Below the pieces are notes generated by a model. The model searched no databases. It was not told where the DNA came from and was given only the letters and a program-made list of their open reading frames with translations. Shown in pieces: positions 1-10,191 of a stretch of DNA of 64,000 bases; positions within the stretch are counted from its first letter, which is position 1, and every line of letters starts with the position of its first letter. Made by a program: the position numbers and the translations under genes. Origin of the DNA: Tetradesmus obliquus (taxonomy: Eukaryota; Chlorophyta; Chlorophyceae; Sphaeropleales; Scenedesmaceae); assembly GCA_030272155.1 (NCBI GenBank), contig CP126191.1, positions 4,982,501-5,046,500 on the forward strand. Reading direction: 5' to 3'.

Positions 1-962
1 TCGGCTACAACTTCAGGAAGATGTGCTCAGCAATAGTTTAGTTGTGAGCGCTCGCTGGTACCCAAGCTGGCGCCTGGAGTTGTGTCATGGTCACAGCAGT
101 AGGGCTACAGCAGAAGCAGGCAAGGTGCTGGTAATGCTCGAGGTGCTGCGGTGCCCTTGCAATCGCCTTTCACCACATGATGTGATTGGCTAGGCAACCC
201 CTTGTGACTGTTGAGCGTGCTGGACTGCTGGTTCAGTGTCTGGAGTGTCCTTAAATTCCTTCTGCAGGCTGCTGCAGTTGGTGGCCTGCAGCGGCAGCCA
301 CGTGTTGCAGATGATGACCCCTGCAACTGCTGCTATGGATCAGTGGATTGCCTGCCAGTAGTGCTGTCTGGGCAGTGTACTTTATTTGGTTTGTGTCTGC
401 TGCGCGTAGGGAGCAGCAATGTGCTTGCATTCGCATTGCTGTTCTCACATCAGCCGTTGTCAAATGCATTACGTGTCTGGGCAGCTACCTGGGGCTGTGG
501 TGGTGCCCTTACTTGTGGCGACAGTGTAGCCATCTGGTGGAGTTGCTGCATGTAGGTAGCGGTAGGAGTGGTTTTTTTGTTTTTGTAGGTCAGCTTAGCT
601 AGCCGCAGCGGTAGGAGTGGTTTTCTTCTTGCTTGGATGTAGTACAGCCTAGTGCTTGTCGTGCAGCAACAGCAGTGTGGTGTTGCAGCCAGGTCTCTGT
701 AAGTGTGTATGCTTGCATGCCCTATCATGCCGTGCGCTTGCATGCTTGCTTGCCATGCCATGCTGTTCCTTGGAGGCGGCCACTCCGTTCTGCTGCAGCA
801 TTGTGGTCAATTTGCTAGGCGGGCAGTAAGGCTGCAGACTTGCTGTTCCGTCGTGATGGTGGTGGGGGACGGAGTTGGAATTGAAACCCTACCTGGCTGG
901 TATGATACGCCAGTTCAAGAGGCTGGAATTGCCTGGCCCCCATGTGTAACAAACACAAACAA
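1..962 (+). mobile_element. Element C, copy 1 (cut by left window edge)
   Basis: This stretch is nearly identical to 26,048-27,006 and 28,648-29,606, so it is the 3' four-fifths of a repeated ~1.18 kb element whose start lies outside the window. It has no convincing open frame; the small frames are not conserved as proteins. It ends in TGTAAC followed by an A/C-rich tail (AAACACAAAC), as expected for a retroposed transcript. LINE copy A1 follows at once. It may be the 3' untranslated part of an unseen LINE or a non-autonomous element. Confidence 0.7.
945..949 (+). terminator. TGTAA poly(A) signal of element C
   Basis: TGTAA lies about 13 bases before the end of element C and recurs at the same place in the copies ending near 27,006 and 29,606. 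TGTAA is the usual nuclear poly(A) signal of chlorophyte algae. Confidence 0.5.
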
Positions 963-985
963 ACTTCTCCTTCCGTTATTTGCAG

Positions 986-1047
986 ATGCCTCGCAGCGAT
1001 AGCCCCTCGCGGAAGCAGCAGCAGCAGCAGCAGCAGCAGCGCAAGCC

Positions 1048-1080
<33 letters not shown>

Positions 1081-2376
1081 ACGTAACAAGCTCAACAAGC
1101 CTCTGATCCTGCTCAAGGTGCCGACAGAGGATATAGCAGGACTGGACTGCTCCACGGCAGCTTTCACGGTGCGGTATCCTGCTCTTCTGCCTGAGCAGCG
1201 CGAGCTCGTCAGCAGCAACCTGCTACCAGCAGTAGGCGCGGTGTGCAGCGCTGCGTGCGGTGCAGCACAGCTTTCAGCAGATGAGGTGCAGCTGCACATC
1301 AACCCCCCTCGCTTCAGGGACACAGCAGACAAGCAGGGTACGTTCGTGGAGGTGCAGGCGGTTGGCCCAGTGGCCATGGCCAGTGCCCTCGCTGACATGC
1401 TCTCTGCTGAGGGCACTCTGCCCCTCCCGGAGCCATACTCTGCACCAGGCTTTCAAGGCGCCGCCATGCTGACAGTGGGACTGAACACGGGCGCCAGGCC
1501 CACGCTCAGTTACAGAGCCACGCGTGTCACAGGTGTCAATGTCTCGCTCAGCAACGCTGTGCTCCGCCGCTGCCTGGAAGGCGCCGGCTTCCACACAGCA
1601 GGCTGCTTCCCGGTGCCCAACGACGGTTGCGCAGCCAACATGGCTGACCGCCGCCTGGTTGTCGCGGTGCTGCCCCCGAGCACGGCCGGCTCGGGCTTGT
1701 TCGACCTGCAGGTGGTCGACAGCTCTGGCGCCAGCCCGCTGCCGCGCTTCCAGCACAGCCAGGCCAGCATGGCTGTGCTGCCGCAGCCAGGGCCTAGCAT
1801 GCCGCCCTGGCTGTGCACAAAGCAACAGCAGCAGCAACAGCAGCAGCAGGGAGCTGGCGCTGCTGCCACAGCCGAGGCAGCCGCAGCAGCTGCTGCCGCC
1901 GGCGGCAGCAGCAGCAGCAGTAGCAACAGCGACAGCGGCAGCAGCGCCACAAGCGGCACGTACGCCAGCGTTGTTTCTGGCGGTGCAGGCGGCGCCAAGC
2001 TGCCCGGCAGCAACAACAACAGCGGCAGCCGCAGCACCAGCAGCAACAGCAGCAGCAATACGGCTGCTGTCAGTCCTGATGACCAGCAGCCGCAGCAGCA
2101 TGCGCAGCAGCAACAGCAGCAGCAGCCACCGCCGCCTCCTCCAGCAGGTGGTGTGCCTCCGGCGGCGCCAGGTGCCACCAGTGAAGTGACACCCCAGAAG
2201 CAGCAGCAGCAGCAGCAGTCCACGCCGCCTCCAGCAGATGGTGTGCCCCCGGCAGCCTCAGCTGCCACCACTGCAGTAACGCCCCAGCAGCAGCACCAGC
2301 AGCAGCAGCAGTCCACGCCGTCTCTGGTTGATGGTGTACCTCCGGCAGCGTCAGCTGCCGCCAGTGAAGTGCCACC

Positions 2377-2408
<32 letters not shown>

Positions 2409-2472
2409 CCACGCCGGCTCCAGCAGATGGTGTGCCTCCGGCAGCGTCGGCTGCCACCACTGAAGTGACGCC

Positions 2473-2510
<38 letters not shown>

Positions 2511-3223
2511 CCACACCGGCTCCAGCAGATGGTGTGCCTGCTGCCTCGCTTCCTGCAGAGCCTGCTGCCGCACCCAAGGCGACGCCCAAGCAGCGACAGC
2601 AGCAGCAGCAACAGGGGCAGCGCCAGCAGCGGCAGCAGCAGCAACAGGGGCAGCCTACACAGCAGCAGCAGAAGCAGCAGCAGGTGCCGCCTCCAGCTGA
2701 GGCCGCGCCTGCTGCCGCGCTTGCGCTGTTGGCTGTCGAGGACCCGGCGGACTGGTATGAGTATGGGGCAGCCCCGCCGCAGCGCCAGCGCAAGCGGGCG
2801 CGGCCACGGCGGCGGCCGCAGCAGCAGCTGCCGGAGCCGCCGCTGAGCCTGTGCCTGCCGCCGCCGCGGCGTGCCAAGCGCCCAGCTGACTTCTCTGCCT
2901 CGGATTTTGCGTATTCGAGCAAGGCCGTGCAAGTCAGCCAAGGACAGCGCGCTGCAGTGGTGGCGCAGGACATGAAGGTGGCTTCAGCGGCGCCTGCGGC
3001 GCCGCGCCTTGGCCGGCCCCCGGTCCGCAAGCCCTCAGGGCACCAGGAAGCGCGCTGGAAGCTGCTACAGCAGCTGCAGTGGCAGCCTCACGACTTCCAG
3101 CTCTACCCTACCCCGCAGCAGCAGCAGCAGCAGCAGCCGCCGCCGCAGCAGCAGCAGCAACAGCAGGACAGCACTGCTGGCGCCGCGCCTCCCGGCGCGG
3201 CACCCCCCTCCCACACCGCCTAA
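986..3223 (+). CDS. LINE A1 ORF1, Q-rich nucleic-acid-binding protein (inferred)
   Basis: The 745-residue frame starts at ATG 986; the frame is open a little upstream, but only through a TTG. Residues about 10-35 are two glutamine tracts. Residues about 36-275 form the only ordinary-complexity part and match no domain I recognise; I see no CCHC zinc knuckles. The middle is Ala/Ser/Asn-rich, followed by about five repeats with core DGVPPAAS separated by glutamine runs. Near residues 597-612 there is a strongly basic stretch (QRKRARPRRRP) that could bind RNA or act as a nuclear signal. By position it is the ORF1 that coats element RNA in LINEs; this is inference. The stop TAA is followed directly by the ORF2 ATG in the same frame. 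Confidence 0.8.
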
Positions 3224-6200
3224 ATGCCCGGTACAACCGGGCCCCGAAGGGCTGGCATGCGTAAACACGCCCTGCGCATTGCCAGCCATAACGTGGGAGG
3301 CGTGGGCTGTGCGGGGCTCCTCGCCTGCGCAGCGCAGGCAGCAGCAGCTTGGGTGGACCTCAGGCTGCACATCGTTGCCGTGCAAGAGTGCAGATTGCAG
3401 TATGATGAGGTTGCGCAGGTGATGACGGCTCTGAATGCAGCAGCAGCTCAGCGGGCTGCTGCCACGCAGCAGCCCCATCATGCAGGGTTTGACTACAAGT
3501 ACTGCATCAACACTGACCCCCTGCACCCCTACTCAGCTGGCAATCTCGTCTTGTGGCAGCGGCAGCTAGTATCCGAGGGCTCCCTGCAAGTGCTGCCTGA
3601 GGCTGATGCCGACAGGGACGCCCGCGGCCGTTTGATGGTGCTCCACTTCAAGTGGGGTGGCCATACTATCAATCTTGCTAACGTCTATTGTCCCAACGCC
3701 TCCGTGGACCGTCAGACCTACATTGCAGATACGCTGGCGCCGCTCTGGGCAGCCAATCCTGCCAACAACATCTTCATTGGCGACTGGAACTTTGTGGATG
3801 ATCCTGCTGTTGACAGACGCTGCCTGGCCGGCCAGCCCACCACGTCTGACGCCCCGTCCCGGCGGGCTTGGCAAGCAGCGGCACCTGGTGCTGCTGATGC
3901 GTACCGGTGCTTGCACCCTACGCGCCGCAGCTACACGTTCATCCATCGCAACCCGCAGATTGGGCATGTAGCGCGGCTGGATCGAGCTTATGTTGGCAGC
4001 GCACTGCGCGCCAGCGTGGTGTCCTGCACCACAGCTCCCTCCGGTGTTTCGGACCACTTCCCCCTGGTGCTTGAGCTGGCTCCCCTGCAGCCCCCCAAAC
4101 CCACTGGCCCTGGCCTTGCCCGTGCCCGTGTGGACTTCTGGAGCAGCCTGCCCCACCGCGCCCAGCTGAAGGCATGGGTGCTTGTCGCGCTGCAGGGAGA
4201 GCCAGCATCCGACCCTGCCCGCCTTGTCTGGTGGCCTAGCTTCAAGCAGAGGCTGCTGGCCAAGTGCCGGGAGATTCGCAAGGCATGGCGCGCTGACACG
4301 GCGCTGCCGTCCTATGCTGCTGCCCAGCAGCAAGTGCAGGATGCCCTCACCCAGCTTGGCGCAGCAGCAGGCCAGCCGCAGATCGGCACAGCCATGGCAG
4401 CGCTGACTGCTGCTCGAGCGGCGCTCCGCGCCGCGCAGCAGGCAGCTTGGACAGCCAGCGAGCGCCTGCAGCGGCAGCAGTGGCTGCACCGCGGCGAACA
4501 GCCCAACCCCTGCATCACAGAGCAGTTGCGTGCCCTGGAGCGGTCTCCTACCTCACGGAAGGTGGTTGCTCTGCGCAGCGCGGCCGGCGCATATGTGTGG
4601 GAGGGTGCAGGGCCCGCCAAGGTGGCCATCACGCAGTGGGCTGGTGTGAGTGCGCAGCCGACAGTGGACCCAGCCGCCCAGGCTGCCATCCTCGCAGCCG
4701 TCGCCAGCTTGCCTCGGCAGCCAGCAGCAGCAGATGGCAGCACAACAGTTACAGAAGAAGCAGTTCTGAAGGCGCTGTCCGACTCCAAGCCCAACACGTC
4801 GCCTGGGTTGGATGGCTTGCCTGTTGCAGTTTACAAGCATTGCAAGGACCTGTTTGCGCCGGTCTTGGCGCGCGTGTTTACAGCAGTGGGCACCCTGGGG
4901 CAGACGCCAGCTGGCTTCTTGGATGGTGTGGTGATTGGCGTCTTCAAAGCTGGCGATGCTACCCTGGCTGCCAACTACCGCCCTATCACACTGCTCAACA
5001 CAGACTACAGGCTCTTGGCGAGAATCCTGGCGTCCCGCCTGCAGCAAGTGCTGGACCAGGCGATCTCCCCCACCCAAACAGCGTTCATTAAACAGCGCAG
5101 GATTGGACACAACATCATCACCGTGCAGCTGCTGTTGCATGCGCTGCCAGCAGACAGCACCGTGGTGACGGCGCTGCTGGATTTTGCCAAGGCATACGAC
5201 ACCTTGGACAGGCCTTTCCTGCTGTCTGTCATGAGTGCTATGGGTGTGGGGCCAGAGTTCTGCAAGTGGGTGGAACTGTTGCTTACTAACACGCATGCGT
5301 GTGCTTGCATGAATGGCTTTGTTTCCGGCATGCGCAGGTTTGATGCTGGTGTGCGGCAGGGGTGCCCCTTGTCTCCCCTGCTGTACCTGTTTGTTGGTGA
5401 AGCCCTGCTGAGGTTCTTGCAGTCGAAAGGCATTGACATCAGCGTGCAAGGCATCACATTATCAGCGACACAGTTTGCGGATGACACGCAGGTCTACCTG
5501 CAGTCACCTGCACAGGTCCCACAGTTCTTGCTACATATGCAGGTTATGGCAGCCGCGTCTGGGCAGCAGCTCAATCTGCATAAATCAAAGTTACTATTGC
5601 TAGGTGCTGCTGCGCGGCAGCAGCACACAGCGCTCTCACAGCAGCATGCAGCGGGTGTGCTGCCCTTCTGTCCTGTGCTGCAGGCCAATGTGCTGGGTGT
5701 GTGTGTGGGCTCTGACTCTCCTGTAGACTGGAGTCAGAAGCTGGCTGCAGTGGATGCCGCGCTTGCGCGGCTGTCACACATACCACAATTGTCTGTGTTT
5801 GGCAGAGGCATGGGTAGCGCAGCGTATGGTGTCAGCACCCTGTTGTATGCAGCTGAATTTTCAGATATACCGGCAGATGTTGATCGGCAGCACCTTGTTG
5901 CGTCAGTTGGGAAGTTAGTGGATAGAGGGTTGGCGCCTGCGTCAACCGAACGGCGTTTTACTGGTGTAGCTGCTCGCCTGCTGGCGGGCAGGCCAGCTGA
6001 AGGGGGTTTTGGTGCTTTGCCATGGCTTGAACACATACGTGCACGGCATGCTTGGTGGGGCGCGCAGTTTGCTACTGCGCCGCCTGACACCGAGCTGCCC
6101 TGGATCCGCATTGGGCGGGCGCTGTTGCACTCCAAGCATAAGTGGTGGGGCCCCCTGTCCCTGTTTGACAGCAGCTCAGACACGCAAACGCCTATGGACC

Positions 6201-7780
6201 TGCCACATGCGTTTCCCCAGCAGTCCCTCCCTCCCCCACCACTGCGCCGCATGATTGCTGGTCTTCAAGCACTGGGCCCAGTCCGTGATGTGAAGGCGCT
6301 GGCACCAGCCGCGCCCTCCCCTGTGCTGCCCCTGCCGCATCCGCAGCAGCTGTCCGACATGCAGCAGCTGCGACAGCAGTTGCAGGCTGTGCAGGACGCG
6401 CCAGTGCTGGCGCCTGGGGCTTGGTGCAGCTTGGCGCCAGTGTTTGCCAACCCCTTCCTGCAAGCTGGGCTTGGGTTTGTGCCGGGCGGGCTGCAGTGCC
6501 TGCCGGTGCCCGCTAACCGCAGGGAGCATGAGTGTCGTGGCGGCAAATGCAGGCCGCGTCTTCGCACTGTGGCTGATCTTATTCGGGCGTGGTATCTCAT
6601 TCAGCGTGTTGTTCAGCAGCAGTTGCCGCACCCGTTGCTGCCTTACGGCTCCAACTACAGCAATGCTGACAACGAGGCTGAGGATTTGCAAGGCCTGGTT
6701 GATAAACTGCCCGTTGCATGGACTATGGCTGTTTTGCCTGTTGTGCAGCATCCTGCCGCAGACCGGCCTTGGCCGCCTGCGGCTGTGCCGGACCCACCAT
6801 GTATACCTTCTGCAGCAGAACAGCAAGTTGAGGCCATGTTGGTGGCTCGGCTGGGTTGGCAAAATGTCCGAGGCAAGGCTGTTCCTGTTGCACAATTGTC
6901 TGTTAGTGAAGCCACCTCACTGCAGCTTGGTCCGCTGCGTGCTGAGCGCCGTGCGAAGCGCACTGGGTTTGTCCAGGCTGCGCTGGGCTCAGGGGCTGCA
7001 CCAGCAGCAGTGATTGATGGCTTGAAGTGGGTGGCAGCTAACCAGAGCATGCTTTGGAAGATGCGCTGGGATAATAGTTTCAAAGAGTTGTACTGGCGGC
7101 TTATTATGGATGGCCTGCCGACATCGCAGCGTATGCACAAGTCGGGTGACACTTGCATGTGTGGCGCTGCCTGTCCTGGTTGGGTTCATCATTTTTGGGA
7201 GTGCCCTGTTGCGGTAGCAGTGATTGACAGTGTGCTGTCTGAGTTGCCTGCTGCTTGGTGCACGCGGGCTGCAGGCCGCCCGCCGCTTGCTATGCGGCAT
7301 GTTTGGTTGATGCAGCCGCCAGCTGGCCCTACTAAGCTCCGCAGGGGCGTTTGGAAGGTTGTCTGCCTAGCTGCTCTAAATGCCATGGATGTTGGCAGAC
7401 GACATGCTAATAAGCTGAGCATCCCGCCGCCCGCCCTGGCCGTGCAGCAGCCACCGCCGCTGCCGGCGGGCCAGGCGCTTATTACTGATACACTACAGCA
7501 TGCAGCTCTCACTGCTGCGCAGCAACAGCATAATCAGCTGGTAGAGCAGCGCCGACAGCAGCAGCAGCTGCATCAACAACAACAGCGACAACAGCTGGTA
7601 GCGCAGATGTTACAGGAGGCTAAGCAGCAAGCGGTGTTAAGGTTTTGGGAGTTGCTTGCTGATTTTGTGGCAACAGAGGCAGCGCCCGCTACTTGGCGGG
7701 TTGCGGTGCCTGGCAATCACCCGTTTCTGTGCTCTGATCCAGCGCAGCTGCGCATTGTACTGGCGCCCCGCTCTGGTTGA
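3224..7780 (+). CDS. LINE A1 ORF2: APE endonuclease and reverse transcriptase
   Basis: The 1518-residue polyprotein should nick target DNA and reverse-transcribe element RNA there. An AP-endonuclease-like domain covers about residues 15-285: SHNVGG with N23, VQE with E55, GDWN with D187 and N189, and SDH at 276-278. Reverse transcriptase covers about 500-800: motif A DFAKAYDTLD (catalytic D653), motif B RQGCPLSPLLY from 711, motif C FADD with D753 and D754, then LHKSK. Near 1311-1327 a C-x-C-x3-C-x4-HH-x3-C cluster resembles the zinc-binding tail of plant and algal L1 ORF2 proteins. A Q-rich coiled segment and a WELLADF-type tail follow. I see no RNase H domain. The frame is intact and all catalytic residues are present. 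Confidence 0.93.
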   Translation: MPGTTGPRRAGMRKHALRIASHNVGGVGCAGLLACAAQAAAAWVDLRLHIVAVQECRLQYDEVAQVMTALNAAAAQRAAATQQPHHAGFDYKYCINTDPLHPYSAGNLVLWQRQLVSEGSLQVLPEADADRDARGRLMVLHFKWGGHTINLANVYCPNASVDRQTYIADTLAPLWAANPANNIFIGDWNFVDDPAVDRRCLAGQPTTSDAPSRRAWQAAAPGAADAYRCLHPTRRSYTFIHRNPQIGHVARLDRAYVGSALRASVVSCTTAPSGVSDHFPLVLELAPLQPPKPTGPGLARARVDFWSSLPHRAQLKAWVLVALQGEPASDPARLVWWPSFKQRLLAKCREIRKAWRADTALPSYAAAQQQVQDALTQLGAAAGQPQIGTAMAALTAARAALRAAQQAAWTASERLQRQQWLHRGEQPNPCITEQLRALERSPTSRKVVALRSAAGAYVWEGAGPAKVAITQWAGVSAQPTVDPAAQAAILAAVASLPRQPAAADGSTTVTEEAVLKALSDSKPNTSPGLDGLPVAVYKHCKDLFAPVLARVFTAVGTLGQTPAGFLDGVVIGVFKAGDATLAANYRPITLLNTDYRLLARILASRLQQVLDQAISPTQTAFIKQRRIGHNIITVQLLLHALPADSTVVTALLDFAKAYDTLDRPFLLSVMSAMGVGPEFCKWVELLLTNTHACACMNGFVSGMRRFDAGVRQGCPLSPLLYLFVGEALLRFLQSKGIDISVQGITLSATQFADDTQVYLQSPAQVPQFLLHMQVMAAASGQQLNLHKSKLLLLGAAARQQHTALSQQHAAGVLPFCPVLQANVLGVCVGSDSPVDWSQKLAAVDAALARLSHIPQLSVFGRGMGSAAYGVSTLLYAAEFSDIPADVDRQHLVASVGKLVDRGLAPASTERRFTGVAARLLAGRPAEGGFGALPWLEHIRARHAWWGAQFATAPPDTELPWIRIGRALLHSKHKWWGPLSLFDSSSDTQTPMDLPHAFPQQSLPPPPLRRMIAGLQALGPVRDVKALAPAAPSPVLPLPHPQQLSDMQQLRQQLQAVQDAPVLAPGAWCSLAPVFANPFLQAGLGFVPGGLQCLPVPANRREHECRGGKCRPRLRTVADLIRAWYLIQRVVQQQLPHPLLPYGSNYSNADNEAEDLQGLVDKLPVAWTMAVLPVVQHPAADRPWPPAAVPDPPCIPSAAEQQVEAMLVARLGWQNVRGKAVPVAQLSVSEATSLQLGPLRAERRAKRTGFVQAALGSGAAPAAVIDGLKWVAANQSMLWKMRWDNSFKELYWRLIMDGLPTSQRMHKSGDTCMCGAACPGWVHHFWECPVAVAVIDSVLSELPAAWCTRAAGRPPLAMRHVWLMQPPAGPTKLRRGVWKVVCLAALNAMDVGRRHANKLSIPPPALAVQQPPPLPAGQALITDTLQHAALTAAQQQHNQLVEQRRQQQQLHQQQQRQQLVAQMLQEAKQQAVLRFWELLADFVATEAAPATWRVAVPGNHPFLCSDPAQLRIVLAPRSG

Positions 7781-8375
7781 CCTTCCTGCCTCTGCATGTT
7801 GTGCTGTCAGCAGTTGTCGATTTTCCAGTTTCTGTCAAGGACATGTTGCATGTGTTGGGTGTCACAGCGCTGGTTTCTCAGCTCTTTCCTCCGTGCTGCG
7901 TGTTTCTGTCCTTGTCAGCCGTAAGGATTGCAGAAGCAGCAGAGCCCTAGTTTGCCTTAGTTTGCCTTAGTTTGCTTTGATTTGCCTGTCAGTCGTGCAC
8001 TGCGTCAGTTATGCATGCTCCTGCTTGCTGCAGTCTGGTGAGTACAGCAGTGCCTTGATGCAATCATGCCAGACATTCATGGTGAGCAGCACCTTTGTGC
8101 ACCCCGCTTACTGTTTGGACCATGCTTGTCCTTCCCTGTGCGCTTTTTGCCTGGTGCGTGGAGCACATGCTGCTTTTCGTGCTGCTTTTCGCACTTGCTG
8201 CCCTGCATGTACATGTTCGTTTATGGGGAGATAGGGGCTGCGAGACGCCTCTGGAGTTTTCTTTGGTGGCGTCTTGTGGCTTGCTATCGAGTTCATACGA
8301 TATGTGAGCTGAAAGTAGGGCGAGTGACTCACTCTCGGGTGATAGCTTGCCTTCTCCTGTAACAAGCCTCTTCCT
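7781..8375 (+). other. 3' untranslated region of LINE A1
   Basis: This ~590 bp non-coding segment is repeated after every family A copy and is the part that survives in the shortest copies. It contains TTTGCCTTAG repeated in tandem around 7,950 and ends in TCCTGTAACAAGCCTC. There is no poly(A) run. Confidence 0.85.
8358..8362 (+). terminator. TGTAA poly(A) signal of LINE family A
   Basis: TGTAA lies 8-13 bases before the 3' boundary of A1. The same spacing is seen in the other A copies, so the element end matches the expected cleavage site. Confidence 0.55.
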
Positions 8376-8663
8376 TCTCCTCGTAGACCTCTCTCTCGAT
8401 GGCTTCTTCTTCTGTGATCCAGCATGCTGCACGGCAGCAGCTGACACACCCTCTTTTGCCTCTCTTCTTTTAGCTTCTTCGGCGCACCTAAGCCATCCAC
8501 TACTCTGTGTTATAGCGCTTCGAGCAGCGTAGGCGGGAGCTGGCGCTCCTGCCCGGCTGGCCACGACCTGCCGGCCCGGGGCCTGCTGGACGCCCCTGCC
8601 GTGCCTGCTCGCCAACTATGGGCGCCTTAACCACCCTTTAGCTTCACATTACGTTATTTGCAG
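8376..8663 (+). promoter_or_regulatory. 5' leader and likely internal promoter region of LINE A2
   Basis: The 288 bases before the ORF1 ATG are shared by A2 and A3 (16,104-16,391) with the same length and, as far as I compared, the same sequence. LINEs carry their promoter inside the element, so it should lie here, but no motif I can name is present. The leader ends TTATTTGCAG just before the ATG, which looks like a 3' splice site. Confidence 0.5.
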
Positions 8664-8725
8664 ATGCCTCGCAGCAATAGCCCCTCGCGGAAGCAGCAGC
8701 AGCAGCAGCAGCAGCAGCGCAAGCC

Positions 8726-8758
<33 letters not shown>

Positions 8759-10057
8759 ACGTAACAAGCTCAACAAGCCTCTGATCCTGCTCAAGGTGCC
8801 GACAGAGGATATAGCAGGACTGGACTGCTCCACGGCAGCTTTCACGGTGCGGTATCCTGCTCTTCTGCCTGAGCAGCGCGAGCTCGTCAGCAGCAACCTG
8901 CTACCAGCAGTAGGCGCGGTGTGCAGCGCGGCGTGCGGTGCAGCACAGCTTTCAGCAGATGAGGTGCAGCTGCACATCAACCCCCCTCGCTTCAGGGACA
9001 CAGCAGACAAGCAGGGTACGTTCGTGGAGGTGCAGGCGGTTGGCCCAGTGGCCATGGCCAGTGCCCTCGCTGACATGCTCTCTGCTGAGGGCACTCTGCC
9101 CCTCCCGGAGCCATACTCTGCACCAGGCTTTCAAGGCGCCGCCATGCTGACAGTGGGACTGAACACGGGCGCCAGGCCCACGCTCAGTTACAGAGCCACG
9201 CGTGTCACAGGTGTCAATGTCTCGCTCAGCAACGCTGTGCTCCGCCGCTGCCTGGAAGGCGCCGGCTTCCACACAGCAGGCTGCTTCCCGGTGCCCAACG
9301 ACGGTTGCGCAGCCAACATGGCTGACCGCCGCCTGGTTGTCGCGGTGCTGCCCCCGAGCACGGCCGGCTCGGGCTTGTTCGACCTGCAGGTGGTCGACAG
9401 CTCTGGCGCCAGCCCGCTGCCGCGCTTCCAGCACAGCCAGGCCAGCATGGCTGTGCTGCCGCAGCCAGGGCCTAGCATGCCGCCCTGGCTGTGCACAAAG
9501 CAACAGCAGCAGCAACAGCAGCAGCAGGGAGCTGGCGCTGCTGCCACAGCCGAGGCAGCCGCAGCAGCTGCTGCCGCCGGCGGCAGCAGCAGCAGCAGTA
9601 GCAACAGCGACAGCGGCAGCAGCGCCACAAGCGGCACGTACGCCAACGTTGTTTCTGGCGGTGCAGGCGGCGCCAAGCTGCCCGACAGCAACAACAACAG
9701 CGGCAGCCGCAGCACCAGCAGCAACAGCAGCAGCAATACGGCTGCTGTCAGTCCTGATGACCAGCAGCCGCAGCAGCATGCGCAGCAGCAACAGCAGCAG
9801 CAGCCACCGCCGCCTCCTCCAGCAGGTGGTGTGCCTCCGGCGGCGCCAGGTGCCACCAGTGAAGTGACACCCCAGAAGCAGCAGCAGCAGCAGCAGCAGT
9901 CCACGCCGCCTCCAGCAGATGGTGTGCCCCCGGCAGCCTCAGCTGCCACCACTGCAGTGACGCCCCAGCAGCAGCACCAGCAGCAGCAGCAGTCCACGCC
10001 GTCTCTGGTTGATGGTGTACCTCCGGCAGCGTCAGCTGCCGCCAGTGAAGTGCCACC

Positions 10058-10089
<32 letters not shown>

Positions 10090-10153
10090 CCACGCCGGCT
10101 CCAGCAGATGGTGTGCCTCCGGCAGCGTCGGCTGCCACCACTGAAGTGACGCC

Positions 10154-10191
<38 letters not shown>

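Larger units (their letters stand above)
963..8375 (+). mobile_element. LINE family A, copy A1 (both ORFs intact, short 5' end)
   Basis: A1 holds ORF1 (986-3223), ORF2 (3224-7780) and a ~590 bp 3' untranslated region ending in CTGTAACAAGCCTC. Only about 20 bases of 5' leader precede the ORF1 ATG, against 288 in A2 and A3, so it is probably truncated in its leader. It abuts the end of element C. It differs from A2/A3 by a few codons and by glutamine-tract lengths. Endonuclease plus reverse transcriptase, no LTRs and 5'-truncated relatives downstream identify a non-LTR retrotransposon of L1-like type. Confidence 0.9.

Noticed and set aside
980-985. TTG start two codons before ATG for ORF1 (also at 8,658 and 16,386)
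   Set aside because: A nuclear gene is expected to start at ATG, and the upstream TTG lies in the acceptor-like TTTGCAG sequence.
1014-1080. Regular triplet repeats that could suggest a CRISPR-like or satellite array
   Set aside because: They are in-frame CAG codons encoding glutamine, with no spacers of unique sequence; the host is eukaryotic.
1510-3030. Long minus-strand open frames (about 280-510 codons) opposite LINE ORF1, rich in Cys, Leu or Ala
   Set aside because: They are the complement of CAG repeats in ORF1; their length comes from the repeats, and they have no domains or start context.
8347-8532. Small open frames across the A1/A2 junction
   Set aside because: They cross the boundary of two mobile-element copies and are not conserved at other junctions.
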